Positions 1-8,210 of a stretch of DNA of 31,878 nucleotides are shown piece after piece. The stretch is from Carthagonibacter metallireducens (lineage in GTDB: Bacteria; Gemmatimonadota; Gemmatimonadetes; Palauibacterales; Palauibacteraceae). The notes beneath the pieces were generated by a model, which did no database searches, was not told the origin of the DNA, and saw only the letters and a list, made by a program, of their open reading frames with translations. Numbering within the stretch: position 1 is the stretch's first letter; each line of letters opens with the position of its first letter. The DNA lies in NCBI GenBank assembly GCA_023554445.1, contig JAMJQQ010000087.1, positions 1-31,878 of the forward strand. The letters are read 5' to 3'. Both the position numbers and the translations under genes were made by a program.

Positions 1-146
1 ATCTGCACCGGATTGGGCCGGATGGCCGTCGTGGGGGGGTGGGGAAGGGTGATTCACGCGAACGACGTGTCGGGATTCCCGCAGATCGAAGCTGCCGGTA
101 CCATATTGGGAATCGGTGAATGGCGAGCGTCACGGGAGGAAGCGCA
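1..146. other. Left-edge stretch with no assured gene
   Basis: No convincing gene is visible here. One plus-strand frame is open from the window edge and stops at 148-150, overlapping the GTG start at 147. It could be the last residues of an upstream gene translationally coupled to the VOC gene. The stretch is too short, and its translation too featureless, to support that. Confidence 0.3.
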
Positions 147-551
147 GTGAAGGTCCTTGGAATCAGGTTCTGCTCGGTATCCAGCGAAGCCGGGGAACTC
201 GCGGATTTTCTCGGTCGCCTCGGTCTGGTTCGAAGCGAAACCGGGGGTTCCGGAGAAGAAACCGAAGGAACCTTGGTAGACTCGGAGTTCGAGGGGGCGC
301 TCTTCTCGGCGGGCTCGAGCGGAATCGAGGTCTGGCCGGAAGGCCCGGAGCTCCCGTCCGGGGTTCTGCTCCAGGTTCTCGTGGACGATGCGACCGCGTT
401 CGCCGCGAATGCCAAGCGGAACGGATTGGCGCCGCAGGGACCGGTGGACGCGCACGGAGAACGGATCTACTTCCTCCAGGCCCCGTCGGGCATACCGATC
501 ACGATCCAGTCCCCACTCCGAAAATCCAGTCGCAGCGGGACCGGCTCATGA
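147..551 (+). CDS. VOC-superfamily (glyoxalase/bleomycin-resistance-like) protein
   Basis: This 134-residue protein has the length and shape of a single VOC domain. It opens with a beta strand, then a helix containing ELADFLGRLGL. The middle pairs GIEVWPEG with VLLQVLVDD, and it closes with the typical YFLQAPSGIPITIQ strand. VOC proteins are small metal-dependent isomerases, dioxygenases or ligand binders, and the substrate cannot be read from sequence. I chose the GTG at 147 over the ATG at 120 because GGGAGG precedes it by about six bases and the fold begins directly after it. Residues after about 125 are a short Ser/Arg-rich tail. The stop lies 34 bases before the next gene, so co-transcription is likely. 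Confidence 0.75.
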   Translation: MKVLGIRFCSVSSEAGELADFLGRLGLVRSETGGSGEETEGTLVDSEFEGALFSAGSSGIEVWPEGPELPSGVLLQVLVDDATAFAANAKRNGLAPQGPVDAHGERIYFLQAPSGIPITIQSPLRKSSRSGTGS

Positions 552-585
552 CCGATCGACCGGGGAGTTGAAACGTAGGATCGAC

Positions 586-1395
586 GTGACTGCGCTTCTG
601 CTGCTTCCCTTGATTGCCGTGGCCGCGTGGGCCGGGGCCGCCTGGGCACTGCAGCGTTCCGTTCTGTTTCCGGCGCCTCCCGCCTCCTCCGTTTCGCCGG
701 CCGCCGCCAGACCCTCGATCGAGACGATCCTTCTCGGTCCGGATCGGGTCGAATCATGGTTCCTGCCGGCTCAGGGTGTGCCGGGCCACGCGCCGGTGAT
801 CGTGTTCACACACGGCAACGGCGAGTTGATCGACCACTGGATCGACGCGTTCTCAGCTGTGGCTCGAGAGGGAGTCTCGGTCCTTCTGGTCGAGTATCCC
901 GGCTACGGTCGCTCCGGGGGAACCCCGTCGGAGGAATCGATCACCCGTGCCATGCTGGCCGCCTGGGATACGCTCGTGGCCCGTCCGGACGTCGATTCCG
1001 ATCGGATCATCGCATGGGGCCGCTCTCTCGGGGGAGGGGCGGCCTGTGCCCTGGCCTCGCACCGAGAACTCGCCGCACTCGTGCTGGAGTCCTCCTTCAC
1101 CGGGGTCCGTCCGCTGGCCCGGCGATTCGGAATCTTCGGCCCGCTGGTTCGGGATCCGTTCGACAACCTGCCTGTCGTGTCGGAGTTCGATCGGCCGGTG
1201 CTCGTTCTTCACGGCGAGAGGGACCGGATCATCCCGGTAGAGCACGGGGTGGCGCTCGACCGTGCCGCACGCGACTCGGAGCTCGTCCTCCTTCCCTGCG
1301 GCCATAACGACTGCCCCTGGCAGGGCGAGCGGGTGCTCGAGTTTCTGCGGCGCCGCGGACTGATCGCGTGGGCGGAGGGTCCGAACGGCGGTTAG
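586..1395 (+). CDS. Membrane-anchored alpha/beta hydrolase
   Basis: This is a 269-residue serine hydrolase. Residues 2-22 form one hydrophobic anchor, and the alpha/beta core starts near residue 70 with VIVFTHGNGE, the oxyanion strand. The nucleophile is Ser147 in GRSLGG, the acid Asp213 in GERDR, and the base His240 in CGHND, so the triad is complete and in the usual order. This layout matches BEM46/ABHD17-like or YfhR-like hydrolases, whose substrates are mostly unknown esters or thioesters. The start is the GTG at 586, with AGGA five bases upstream. A TTG at 568 is in frame but has poorer spacing. The catalytic domain probably lies on the periplasmic side or at the membrane surface. Confidence 0.85.
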   Translation: MTALLLLPLIAVAAWAGAAWALQRSVLFPAPPASSVSPAAARPSIETILLGPDRVESWFLPAQGVPGHAPVIVFTHGNGELIDHWIDAFSAVAREGVSVLLVEYPGYGRSGGTPSEESITRAMLAAWDTLVARPDVDSDRIIAWGRSLGGGAACALASHRELAALVLESSFTGVRPLARRFGIFGPLVRDPFDNLPVVSEFDRPVLVLHGERDRIIPVEHGVALDRAARDSELVLLPCGHNDCPWQGERVLEFLRRRGLIAWAEGPNGG

Positions 1396-1405
1396 TTTCA
1401 ACTCC

Positions 1406-2512
1406 ATGAAGCGTCGACGGCGAAGGCCCGGCAAGCACTCCCTGTACGAAGCCCGGGTAGGAGCGGGGCTCACGGCCGCTCTGTGGCGGGCCCGTCATCT
1501 GGACTGGTGGCCCGATGACGTCTCCCGGGTGTTCGACCTGAATGCAGACCGCCTCGTCGTGCTCTCCGACATGCACCGGGGAACGAGGGATCGGGCCGAC
1601 GACTTCCTGCCCTGCGAGGACGCGTATAAGCGCGCCCTCGATCACTACGGGGAGAGCGGATACACGCTCGTTCTGCTCGGGGACTCCGAAGAGCTGTGGA
1701 AGAGCCCCCCTGAGAAGGTCATCTCCTCGTATCCCGGTGTGTATGAGCGCGAGGGACGGTTTCATGCCGAGGGGCGGCTGCTTCGCATCTGGGGCAACCA
1801 CGATGAGGAATGGGCCTCCCCGATTCTGGTCGAACAGATGCTGGATCCGGTTTACCCACCTGGTGGCCTCCGGGTGGGAGAGAGCCTGCTGCTGGAGGTC
1901 CGCAGCGGCGTCGAAACGCTGGGCCACTTGTTCCTGGTTCACGGACACCAGGGCACCGGATTCAGCGACACCCTGGCCTTCCTGGCACGATTCACGGTGC
2001 GTTTCGTCTGGAAGCCGCTCCAGCACGTGAGCCGAGCCTCGCGAACGGCGCCCTCCGCGAACCGCCGGGTACGCGAGAAGCACAACAAGGCCATTCGTAA
2101 GTGGGCCGAGAGCCACGACAAGCTCCTTCTGATCACCGGACACACGCATCGTCCGGTGTTCGCGTCGATCTCGATCCTCGATGAACTGGAGCGGCGACTC
2201 GGCATCGACATCGACCGGATCACGGCTCGTTCCGACGACGAGGAATTCTGGGATGACGTGGTCACCGACTGCATGAAACGCGGCTGGCTCGGAGATGCAG
2301 CTCCCTGCGGTCCCCCGGCGCCCGATGGTCGAAAAACGTTGCAGCCGAGTCTGTTCAACTCGGGCTGCTGCTGCTTCAACGATGGCCGCATAACGGGGAT
2401 CGAGATATCGAACGGAGCGATCCGCCTCGTGCTCTGGAGTCCGGGGACCGCCGATGGCAGGCGGGTTCTGGCCTCGGCGGCGCTGGAACGGGTGTTCGAG
2501 CGCATCGCCTGA
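1406..2512 (+). CDS. Calcineurin-like metallophosphoesterase
   Basis: This 368-residue protein carries all the dinuclear-metal motifs of the metallophosphoesterase fold: SDMHRG (residues 54-59), GDSEELW (92-98), GNHDEEW (130-136), VHGHQG (178-183) and TGHTHRP (244-250). Such enzymes hydrolyse phosphomono- or diesters, and the substrate is not evident. The Arg/Lys-rich N terminus and the absence of a signal peptide suggest a cytoplasmic protein. Residues 190-240 form a basic helical insert between the fourth and fifth motifs. The gene begins 10 bases after the hydrolase stop, so the two probably share a transcript. Confidence 0.88.
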   Translation: MKRRRRRPGKHSLYEARVGAGLTAALWRARHLDWWPDDVSRVFDLNADRLVVLSDMHRGTRDRADDFLPCEDAYKRALDHYGESGYTLVLLGDSEELWKSPPEKVISSYPGVYEREGRFHAEGRLLRIWGNHDEEWASPILVEQMLDPVYPPGGLRVGESLLLEVRSGVETLGHLFLVHGHQGTGFSDTLAFLARFTVRFVWKPLQHVSRASRTAPSANRRVREKHNKAIRKWAESHDKLLLITGHTHRPVFASISILDELERRLGIDIDRITARSDDEEFWDDVVTDCMKRGWLGDAAPCGPPAPDGRKTLQPSLFNSGCCCFNDGRITGIEISNGAIRLVLWSPGTADGRRVLASAALERVFERIA

Positions 2513-2555
2513 TGGCGGAATCTGCGCTTCTGGCACGAGGCGGAGCGGGGGAGGC

Positions 2556-2900
2556 GTGAGCGAGTACGCAGCTCTGAGCCTGGAAGCGGCCAGGCGGGTG
2601 GCCTTGAGCGTCGTCGCCGCGACGATCCGCCGGACGACACTCATGTGGGTGCTCCTGCGCCTCCTGCTCGCCTTCGTGTCAGTCCTGTCAGGCGTCTCTC
2701 CTCTGGGTGGCTGGAGACATTCGATCACTGCCGTCCTCGTGACGGCGGCTTTCGTCGTCTACGACGCGCGTCGCCTGAACGAGCGTGTGTTCGCCGAGAA
2801 CCTGGGAATCTCGGAACGGGGGATTGCGGCGATTTCTCTTCTTTTCGCCGTGCTGCTCGAGATCCTGTTGCTCGCCGCTCGGCTCCTCCCGGGAGCCTGA
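2556..2900 (+). CDS. Small integral membrane protein, unknown function
   Basis: This protein of about 114 residues has three hydrophobic segments, near residues 29-47, 56-70 and 92-110. A charged stretch containing YDARRLNERVF lies before the last one. I do not recognise the family. The GTG at 2556 follows a long G/A-rich run, 2542-2554. That spacing is unusual, so a slightly different start is possible. The ABC ATPase begins three bases after the stop, and the tight spacing makes this protein a candidate membrane partner. It is small for an ABC permease, so that pairing is only an inference from position. Confidence 0.6.
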   Translation: MSEYAALSLEAARRVALSVVAATIRRTTLMWVLLRLLLAFVSVLSGVSPLGGWRHSITAVLVTAAFVVYDARRLNERVFAENLGISERGIAAISLLFAVLLEILLLAARLLPGA

Positions 2901-2903
2901 GCG

Positions 2904-3650
2904 ATGAGCCCCGGAACCGACGCCGTATTCACGGCCGACTCGTTCGGGGTTTCTTTTCGCGGGCGGCAGATTCTCAAGTCCGCCACGGCGTGGACGCGTG
3001 CGGGTTCGGTCACGGCGGTCCTCGGACGAAACGGTTGTGGAAAGACGACCCTCATCCGGGCCGCCCTCGGTCTCGGTCGGCGGGACTTCGGGATCGTCCA
3101 CTTCGCGGATCGAACCTGGGATCGGCCCCGGCTTTCCGCGCTCGCTCGACGGGGACTGTTCTACCTGCCGGATCGCGGACTCCTGTCGTGGAGACGGACG
3201 GTGGACTGGCACTTTCGGGCCATGGGACCGATCACGAACTCGCAGATCGATCGGGCTGCGATCGAGGGGTTGGAAATCGAGCAGTTCCGGAGCCGGAAAG
3301 CGAAGACGATGTCGGGAGGCGAGCGGCGGCGTGCGGAGCTGGCGCTCGCGCTGACCAGGCAGCCCATCTGCCTGATCGCCGACGAACCGCTGGCGGAAGT
3401 CAGCCCCAGGGACAGGGTGCTCGTCTCGAACGCGATTCGCAGGCTCGCCGCGAAGGGATGCGCGATCCTCGTCACCGGACACGAAGTCGACGACCTGCTG
3501 AATCTCGCGGACCTGGTGGTGTGGATGGTCGGCGGAACCACGCACTGGCTGGGCACTCCGGAAGAGGCCCGGACCCATGTTCAATTCCGGATGGACTACC
3601 TGAGCTCCACGAGGACGTATCCCGGGTCTGGTGGAGACACGGCATGCTGA
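2904..3650 (+). CDS. ABC transporter ATP-binding protein
   Basis: This is a 248-residue nucleotide-binding subunit. Walker A is GRNGCGKTT (residues 41-49), the signature is MSGGERRR (136-143), Walker B is CLIADEP (156-162), and the switch histidine is His193 in TGHEV. The Q-loop position reads YLPDR (87-91), with Asp where most ABC ATPases have Gln (compare YLPQE in LptB), which is unusual. The overall pattern resembles the LptB/branched-chain group. No canonical permease lies next to it, only the three-segment membrane protein immediately upstream. The exported or imported substrate cannot be assigned. Confidence 0.85.
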   Translation: MSPGTDAVFTADSFGVSFRGRQILKSATAWTRAGSVTAVLGRNGCGKTTLIRAALGLGRRDFGIVHFADRTWDRPRLSALARRGLFYLPDRGLLSWRRTVDWHFRAMGPITNSQIDRAAIEGLEIEQFRSRKAKTMSGGERRRAELALALTRQPICLIADEPLAEVSPRDRVLVSNAIRRLAAKGCAILVTGHEVDDLLNLADLVVWMVGGTTHWLGTPEEARTHVQFRMDYLSSTRTYPGSGGDTAC

Positions 3651-3667
3651 TAGTGTTGGACCGACAG

Positions 3668-3687
3668 GCTCGAGAAGGGTCTCGAGC
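3668..3687. terminator. Perfect 8-bp inverted repeat between the ABC ATPase and osmC genes
   Basis: GCTCGAGA and TCTCGAGC are perfectly complementary around the four-base loop AGGG. The repeat lies 18 bases after the ABC stop and 30 before the osmC start. No T-run follows, so it may be a weak terminator, a processing hairpin or an operator for the osmC promoter. Sequence alone does not decide between these. Confidence 0.4.
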
Positions 3688-3717
3688 GTCACTGCGACTT
3701 TCCAAGGAGATCTCGAT

Positions 3718-4146
3718 ATGAAGCGCACGGCGAATGCTCGCTGGAACGGCGGGCTGGTGAACGGCAATGGCGTGATGCGGCTGGGTAGCGGAGCCTACGA
3801 AGGAAAGTACTCCTTCGGCTCCCGGTTCGAAGAAGCCCCCGGCACGAACCCCGAAGAGCTCATCGCGGCAGCGCACGCCGGATGTTTCTCGATGGCGCTC
3901 TCCGCTGCGCTCGGAAAGGAAGGTCACGATCCCGAGAGCGTGGAGACGACGGCCGTCGTACACCTCGAGAAGGTGGGAGCGGGTTTCGCGATCACCAGGA
4001 TCGAGCTCAAGACGCGGGGTGCGATTCCCGGGATTTCCGAGGATGAGTTCCTGCGGTTCGCCGAGGACGCGAAGGTCAATTGTCCCGTGTCGCAGGCGTT
4101 GAAGGCAGTTCCCGTCGAGCTCGATGCGGCCCTGGTGGGGGTATGA
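3718..4146 (+). CDS. osmC: OsmC-family peroxiredoxin (organic hydroperoxide reductase)
   Basis: This 142-residue protein matches OsmC/Ohr thiol peroxidases in length and motifs. The peroxidatic Cys56 lies in AHAGCFSMAL and the resolving Cys122 in NCPVSQAL. Arg36 and Glu47 (PEELIAAA) complete the expected active site. The family reduces organic hydroperoxides in the cytoplasm using lipoylated or dithiol donors. The starting KRTANARWNGGLVNGNG segment and the sequence after Cys56 fit the OsmC branch better than Ohr. The ATG at 3718 has AAGGAG nine bases upstream. A hairpin precedes the gene, so it may be transcribed separately from the ABC genes. Confidence 0.9.
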   Translation: MKRTANARWNGGLVNGNGVMRLGSGAYEGKYSFGSRFEEAPGTNPEELIAAAHAGCFSMALSAALGKEGHDPESVETTAVVHLEKVGAGFAITRIELKTRGAIPGISEDEFLRFAEDAKVNCPVSQALKAVPVELDAALVGV

Positions 4147-4159
4147 CGCAGATCGCAGG

Positions 4160-5467
4160 ATGACCGAACGGGGGGAGGGCACCGCCGGCGAACTCGCCCG
4201 GGTCGTGGGCCTGCCCGGAGCGATTCTGCTCGGGCTCGGATCGATCGTCGGCACGGGTGCTTTCGTCAGCATCGGCATCGCGGCCGGCGTCGCCGGCCCC
4301 ACGGTGCTGGTCGCGATCGCGGTCGGTGCCCTCCTCGCCACCTGCAACGGTCTTTCGAGCGCACAGCTGGCCGCCGCTCACCCCGTCAGTGGCGGCACCT
4401 ACGAATACGGATACCGGTTCCTCAGCCCTTCCCTCGGGTTCTCGGCGGGCTGGATGTTCCTCTGCGCCAAGTCGGCTTCGGCCGCGACGGCCGCACTCGG
4501 GTTCGCCGGCTACGCCCTCGACCTGTTCGGGATCACCGATACCAGCTGGAGGGTCGGTCTCGCTGTCGCGGCGGTGGCTGCGTTGACCCTTCTCGTTGTC
4601 GGAGGGATGGCCCGGTCGAATGCTGCAAATGCCGCCATCGTAGGATTCACGCTGCTCGTTCTCACGGCTTTCGTGCTCCTCGGACTTCCCGTGACTCTCG
4701 ACAGGGGCCCGGAGACGCTGGCCGGCACCTTTACGGGACTCGGCGACTTCCGCTCGGTCCTCGAGGCCTCGGCGCTGATGTTCGTCGCCTACACGGGTTA
4801 TGGCCGTATCGCGACCCTGGGCGAGGAAGTGCGTGCCCCGAGGCGAACGATTCCGAAGGCGATCATTTTCACCCTCCTCGTCTCCGCTCTTCTCTACATC
4901 GGCGTGGGGACGGTGGCCGTCGGAACCGTGGGGGCCGAGGAGCTCGCGAGACTCACGGCGGTGACGGCCGCGCCGCTCGAGGAAGCCGCCCGCAGCTTCG
5001 CGGGTCCCGCCCTCCCGGTGCTGCTCGCGCTGGGTGCGATCACGGCAATGCTGGGTGTGCTGCTGAATCTGCTGCTCGGGCTCTCGAGAGTGCTGCTCGC
5101 GATGGCCCGGCGTGGCGATGCACCGGGAACGCTCTCCCTGGTGGAAGACCGGACGCGCTCCCCGCGTCGGGCCGTTTTCGCCGTCGGGGCAGGGATCGCG
5201 GCGATCGCGCTGATCGGAGATGTGCGAATCACCTGGTCGTTCAGCGCTTTCACCGTGCTGGTCTACTACGCGCTGACGAACCTCGCCGCACTCCGGCTTC
5301 CGTCGGACGCGCGGCTGTTCTCACGCTGGATCTCCTGGGCGGGTCTCGTCGGATGTCTCGGCCTCGCGTTCTGGGTCGAGAGCGGAGCCCTGATCGCGGG
5401 TGTCGCGCTGCTCGTTGCGGGATTTGTGGCGAGACGCCTGTTTCGGCGCGAGATAGAGGCACCATGA
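4160..5467 (+). CDS. APC-superfamily amino acid permease
   Basis: This protein of about 435 residues has roughly 12 hydrophobic helices. The N-terminal helix carries GSIVGTGAF (residues 27-35), the unwound TM1 motif that binds the substrate backbone in APC transporters. A second family signature, VSGGTYEYGYRF, follows TM2, and GYGRIATLGEEVRAPRRTIPKAI marks the TM6 to TM7 loop. It probably moves an amino acid or related amine across the inner membrane, and the substrate is unknown. The ATG at 4160 was chosen because it lies beyond the osmC stop. The ATG at 4124 would overlap osmC. The stop overlaps the next start as ATGA, indicating translational coupling. Confidence 0.88.
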   Translation: MTERGEGTAGELARVVGLPGAILLGLGSIVGTGAFVSIGIAAGVAGPTVLVAIAVGALLATCNGLSSAQLAAAHPVSGGTYEYGYRFLSPSLGFSAGWMFLCAKSASAATAALGFAGYALDLFGITDTSWRVGLAVAAVAALTLLVVGGMARSNAANAAIVGFTLLVLTAFVLLGLPVTLDRGPETLAGTFTGLGDFRSVLEASALMFVAYTGYGRIATLGEEVRAPRRTIPKAIIFTLLVSALLYIGVGTVAVGTVGAEELARLTAVTAAPLEEAARSFAGPALPVLLALGAITAMLGVLLNLLLGLSRVLLAMARRGDAPGTLSLVEDRTRSPRRAVFAVGAGIAAIALIGDVRITWSFSAFTVLVYYALTNLAALRLPSDARLFSRWISWAGLVGCLGLAFWVESGALIAGVALLVAGFVARRLFRREIEAP

Positions 5468-6594
5468 TCTTTTCTGGTCTGGCTTGCGTCGCGCTGCTCG
5501 CACTCGCGGCTTGTGATCAGCCGCGCTTGGATGAACAGGTCGGGAGCGCCGACACGCTCCGACTCCTCGCTGGGCCGATCGCCACGGGACCCGCCCCCTC
5601 GAAGGTCGCGGTCGGTGACCTGACCGGCGACGGCCACGCCGACCTTCTCGTTTCCGTTACCGACGCGGATGGGCTGCTGCTGCTGGGGGGTGATGGAACC
5701 GGTCGCTTCAACTCGTTTGAGCAGTTTCCCGGGGGCGAGAAGCCGGTCGACCTCGCGCTCGGCGACCTGGACGGAGACGGAGACCTCGACGTGGCGGTTG
5801 CGAATCACGAGACCGATTACGTAACCCTGCTGGCCAACGACGGGCGGGGCGACTTCGAGCCCTATCCCGGCTCTCCGCTCAGCGTCGATCTGGGGCCGCA
5901 CCCCCATGCCGTCCTGCTCTCCGACCTGGACCGGGACGGGAGTCTCGACCTGCTCGTGGACGACCGGCAGGGAGAGGCGATCCTGGTTTACTCTGGCGAC
6001 GGCAGGGGGCGCTTCGGAACACCGCCGGAACGCGTCGATGTCGGAGGCGACCCGTATCGGGGCATGGTGCTCGGTGACCTGGATGGCGATGGAGGGATGG
6101 ACCTGGTTACCCCGAATGCCGGAGAAGTCGCGGTCATGCTGGGAGCTGAATCCGGCCGATTCGACCCGCCACGAGGCATTGCAGCCGATCGGCCGTTCGA
6201 AGTCGGACTCGGCGACATGAATGGCGATGGAGCCCTGGACCTGCTCATCGCCGAGGAGCCCGGCCGAATCCGGGTCCTCGAAGGACTGGGAGACGGGAAG
6301 TTCGAAGTCGAACCGCTGTTCGAGACCCGCTGGGCTGCAGGAGCGAAGGCCGTGGCGGTGGGCGACACCGACGGGGACGGTCTTGCCGATGCTGCAGTCA
6401 CGAACTGGAATTCGAACCACGCCCTCGTTTTGTTCGGCGGTCAGGACGAATTCCGGAGTGAACTCGTAACGGCAGGCGAGAATCCATGGGGCGTTTCAGT
6501 CGCCGATCTGACGGGTGACGGCCGGGACGAGATCCTCGTACTCGACAACGAGGGCGACGCTTTGCGCCTCTACTCCAGCGGGTCGCGCGATTGA
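5464..6594 (+). CDS. FG-GAP/VCBS beta-propeller lipoprotein
   Basis: This is a 376-residue exported lipoprotein. A short hydrophobic signal ends in the lipobox LAAC with Cys18. Seven calcium-binding-type repeats follow, each centred on a D-x-x-G-D-G element: DLTGDGHAD, DLDGDGDLD, DLDRDGSLD, DLDGDGGMD, DMNGDGALD, DTDGDGLAD and DLTGDGRDE. Seven repeats fit one closed integrin-like seven-bladed propeller. The fourth to sixth residues of several repeats form classic EF-like calcium loops. The protein is probably anchored to the outer membrane and binds a partner or ligand, with no catalytic residues evident. It starts inside the permease stop codon. Confidence 0.85.
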   Translation: MIFSGLACVALLALAACDQPRLDEQVGSADTLRLLAGPIATGPAPSKVAVGDLTGDGHADLLVSVTDADGLLLLGGDGTGRFNSFEQFPGGEKPVDLALGDLDGDGDLDVAVANHETDYVTLLANDGRGDFEPYPGSPLSVDLGPHPHAVLLSDLDRDGSLDLLVDDRQGEAILVYSGDGRGRFGTPPERVDVGGDPYRGMVLGDLDGDGGMDLVTPNAGEVAVMLGAESGRFDPPRGIAADRPFEVGLGDMNGDGALDLLIAEEPGRIRVLEGLGDGKFEVEPLFETRWAAGAKAVAVGDTDGDGLADAAVTNWNSNHALVLFGGQDEFRSELVTAGENPWGVSVADLTGDGRDEILVLDNEGDALRLYSSGSRD

Positions 6595-6607
6595 GAGCTG
6601 AGGGAGA

Positions 6608-7885
6608 GTGACTTGCGCTGACCGGATTCCGTGGTGGCCCGGCCTGGTCGTCTTCAGCGTCGCCCTGTCGATCCGGCTGTTCTTCATCACGCTGATCCCG
6701 GAAGATGTGCTGTCTCCGAGCACCGACTGGGAGCTCGACTCGATCGCGATGTCGCTCGCGACGACGGGGGAGTTCGCGAATCCCTACATTCTTCCGACCG
6801 GGCCCACCGCACACCTCCCCCCGATTCCGCCGGCGATTCTCGCCCTGATCTACGAATTGTTCGGGATCACGAAGACGGCGGGCATCGCCGGCTGGCTGTT
6901 CCGGATGCTGGCCCAGTCCGCGATCTGGGGCTTTCTCCCCTGGATCGGCGCCCGCACGGGATTGGGCTGGAAGGCGGGCCTCATCGGAGGGTTGGCCGGA
7001 GCCCTGTTTCCCCAGTGGCTCGCGCACGGGGAAGCGCTGGCAGCGGTGATGCTCGGACTGCTCGTGGTAGCGGTGGTCCGCCGCTGGGAGTCGGTTCCCC
7101 GGCCGGCCGGGTCCATTCTCCTCGGCGCCGCGTTCGGCTTCTCCTTCCACGTCCAGCCGGCGTTTCTACTCGTTCTTGTGGGCTATCTCGGATTCGAGCT
7201 GTGGTGGCGCGGGGATCCGGCCAGGTGGGGCTCGGCCGCGCTGGTCGCGGTCGCCGCGCTGGCGACATGCGTCCCGTGGGGCGTGCGCAACTACCGGACT
7301 CTCGACGCGGTGTTCTTCGTACGCAGCAACTTCGGGCTCGAGCTGCGGATGGGAAATCACGAGGGAGCGGAGGCTTCGATCGACCACCCGCATTTTCGGA
7401 CAGGTGCGCCACACCCGCGAACCCATCCCGAAGAGGCGATTAAGGTCAGGGAATGGGGGGAGGCGGCGTACATGCGGGACTCGGGCGACGAGGCGCGGGC
7501 CTGGATCGCCTCTCATCCCGGCTCGTTCGCGCGACTGACGGCCGAACGTTTCGCTTACTTCTGGCTGGGGCCCCTCGACCGACCGGGCATCGCGCTTCTG
7601 TTCTCGCTGCTCACGGGCCTGGCTCTGCTGGGCGCTCTGGAGGGCTTTCGCCGATTGACACCGCCGCAATTCGCGGCACTCGTGATTCCCCTGCTGACCT
7701 TTCCACTCGTCTACTATCTCGTCCCGTGGCAGCACCGCTACCGGTTTCCGGTCGAGTGGGTCCTGTTTCTGCTCGCCGGGTCGGCCGTGGTCGGCCTGTT
7801 CAGTCGCGCCGGCGGGTCCGCTCGTACTCGTGCTCCGGAGGTTCCGGCCAGGGAGCGCCCCGATCTGGACTCGGGTTCTCCATGA
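6608..7885 (+). CDS. GT-C family (GT39/ArnT-like) membrane glycosyltransferase
   Basis: This 425-residue polytopic protein has about ten to eleven hydrophobic helices. A periplasmic loop sits after the first helix and contains TDWELDSIAMSL, with the acidic residues expected of lipid-phosphate-sugar-dependent glycosyltransferases. The sequence VPWGVRNYRTLD and the following soluble segment of about 90 residues are typical of the family. It probably transfers a sugar from a polyprenyl-phosphate donor to a lipid or protein on the outer face of the inner membrane. The GTG at 6608 sits very close to its GGGAG, so the start is uncertain by a few codons. The last 86 bases overlap the convergent Smr gene. 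Confidence 0.75.
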   Translation: MTCADRIPWWPGLVVFSVALSIRLFFITLIPEDVLSPSTDWELDSIAMSLATTGEFANPYILPTGPTAHLPPIPPAILALIYELFGITKTAGIAGWLFRMLAQSAIWGFLPWIGARTGLGWKAGLIGGLAGALFPQWLAHGEALAAVMLGLLVVAVVRRWESVPRPAGSILLGAAFGFSFHVQPAFLLVLVGYLGFELWWRGDPARWGSAALVAVAALATCVPWGVRNYRTLDAVFFVRSNFGLELRMGNHEGAEASIDHPHFRTGAPHPRTHPEEAIKVREWGEAAYMRDSGDEARAWIASHPGSFARLTAERFAYFWLGPLDRPGIALLFSLLTGLALLGALEGFRRLTPPQFAALVIPLLTFPLVYYLVPWQHRYRFPVEWVLFLLAGSAVVGLFSRAGGSARTRAPEVPARERPDLDSGSP

Positions 7886-8210
7886 GCGCGATCGCGAGCC
7901 GATCGCTGACCGCCTTCCGGTCGTGCTTGTTCGAGTTCGCGGGCTCGGCCCAGCGCTTGAACTGACCCCGGGTCAGCGCATCTCTCAGCGCCCACTTCAT
8001 TCCGCCCTGACCCACCTGGTCCGCCGCCGCGCGGCTCGCGACGTGCTTCGCGCCGTGGATCAGCACGACCCTCTCGCACCCCCGCTCCCAGGCCGACTCC
8101 ACGACCTCGAGGGCGAGCCAGAGCGCGGTATCGGTCGAATATCCGTGCAGATCGACCTGAACCTCCCGTCCGTTCTTCCGCATGCTGATCACCGGCTTCT
8201 TTCCGCTCAC
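7800..8210 (-). CDS. Smr-domain protein
   Basis: This 136-residue protein carries the Smr (small MutS-related) fold. VDLHGYS (residues 19-25) is the LDLHG motif, and VLIHGAKH (49-56) replaces the usual IHGxG motif. Smr domains are DNA or RNA endonuclease or nucleic-acid-binding modules, either attached to MutS2 or standing alone. This is a stand-alone version. The third glycine of the HGxG element is altered, so activity is uncertain. The ATG overlaps the S9 peptidase stop as ATGA, which suggests coupling. The charged tail after about residue 105 is the part that overlaps the convergent glycosyltransferase gene. Confidence 0.8.
   Translation of the reverse strand: MSGKKPVISMRKNGREVQVDLHGYSTDTALWLALEVVESAWERGCERVVLIHGAKHVASRAAADQVGQGGMKWALRDALTRGQFKRWAEPANSNKHDRKAVSDRLAIALMENPSPDRGAPWPEPPEHEYERTRRRD

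Noticed and set aside
1..150. 42- to 49-codon plus-strand frame ending at the VOC start
   Set aside because: It is truncated by the window edge, has no ribosome site for its only ATG and shows no protein features.
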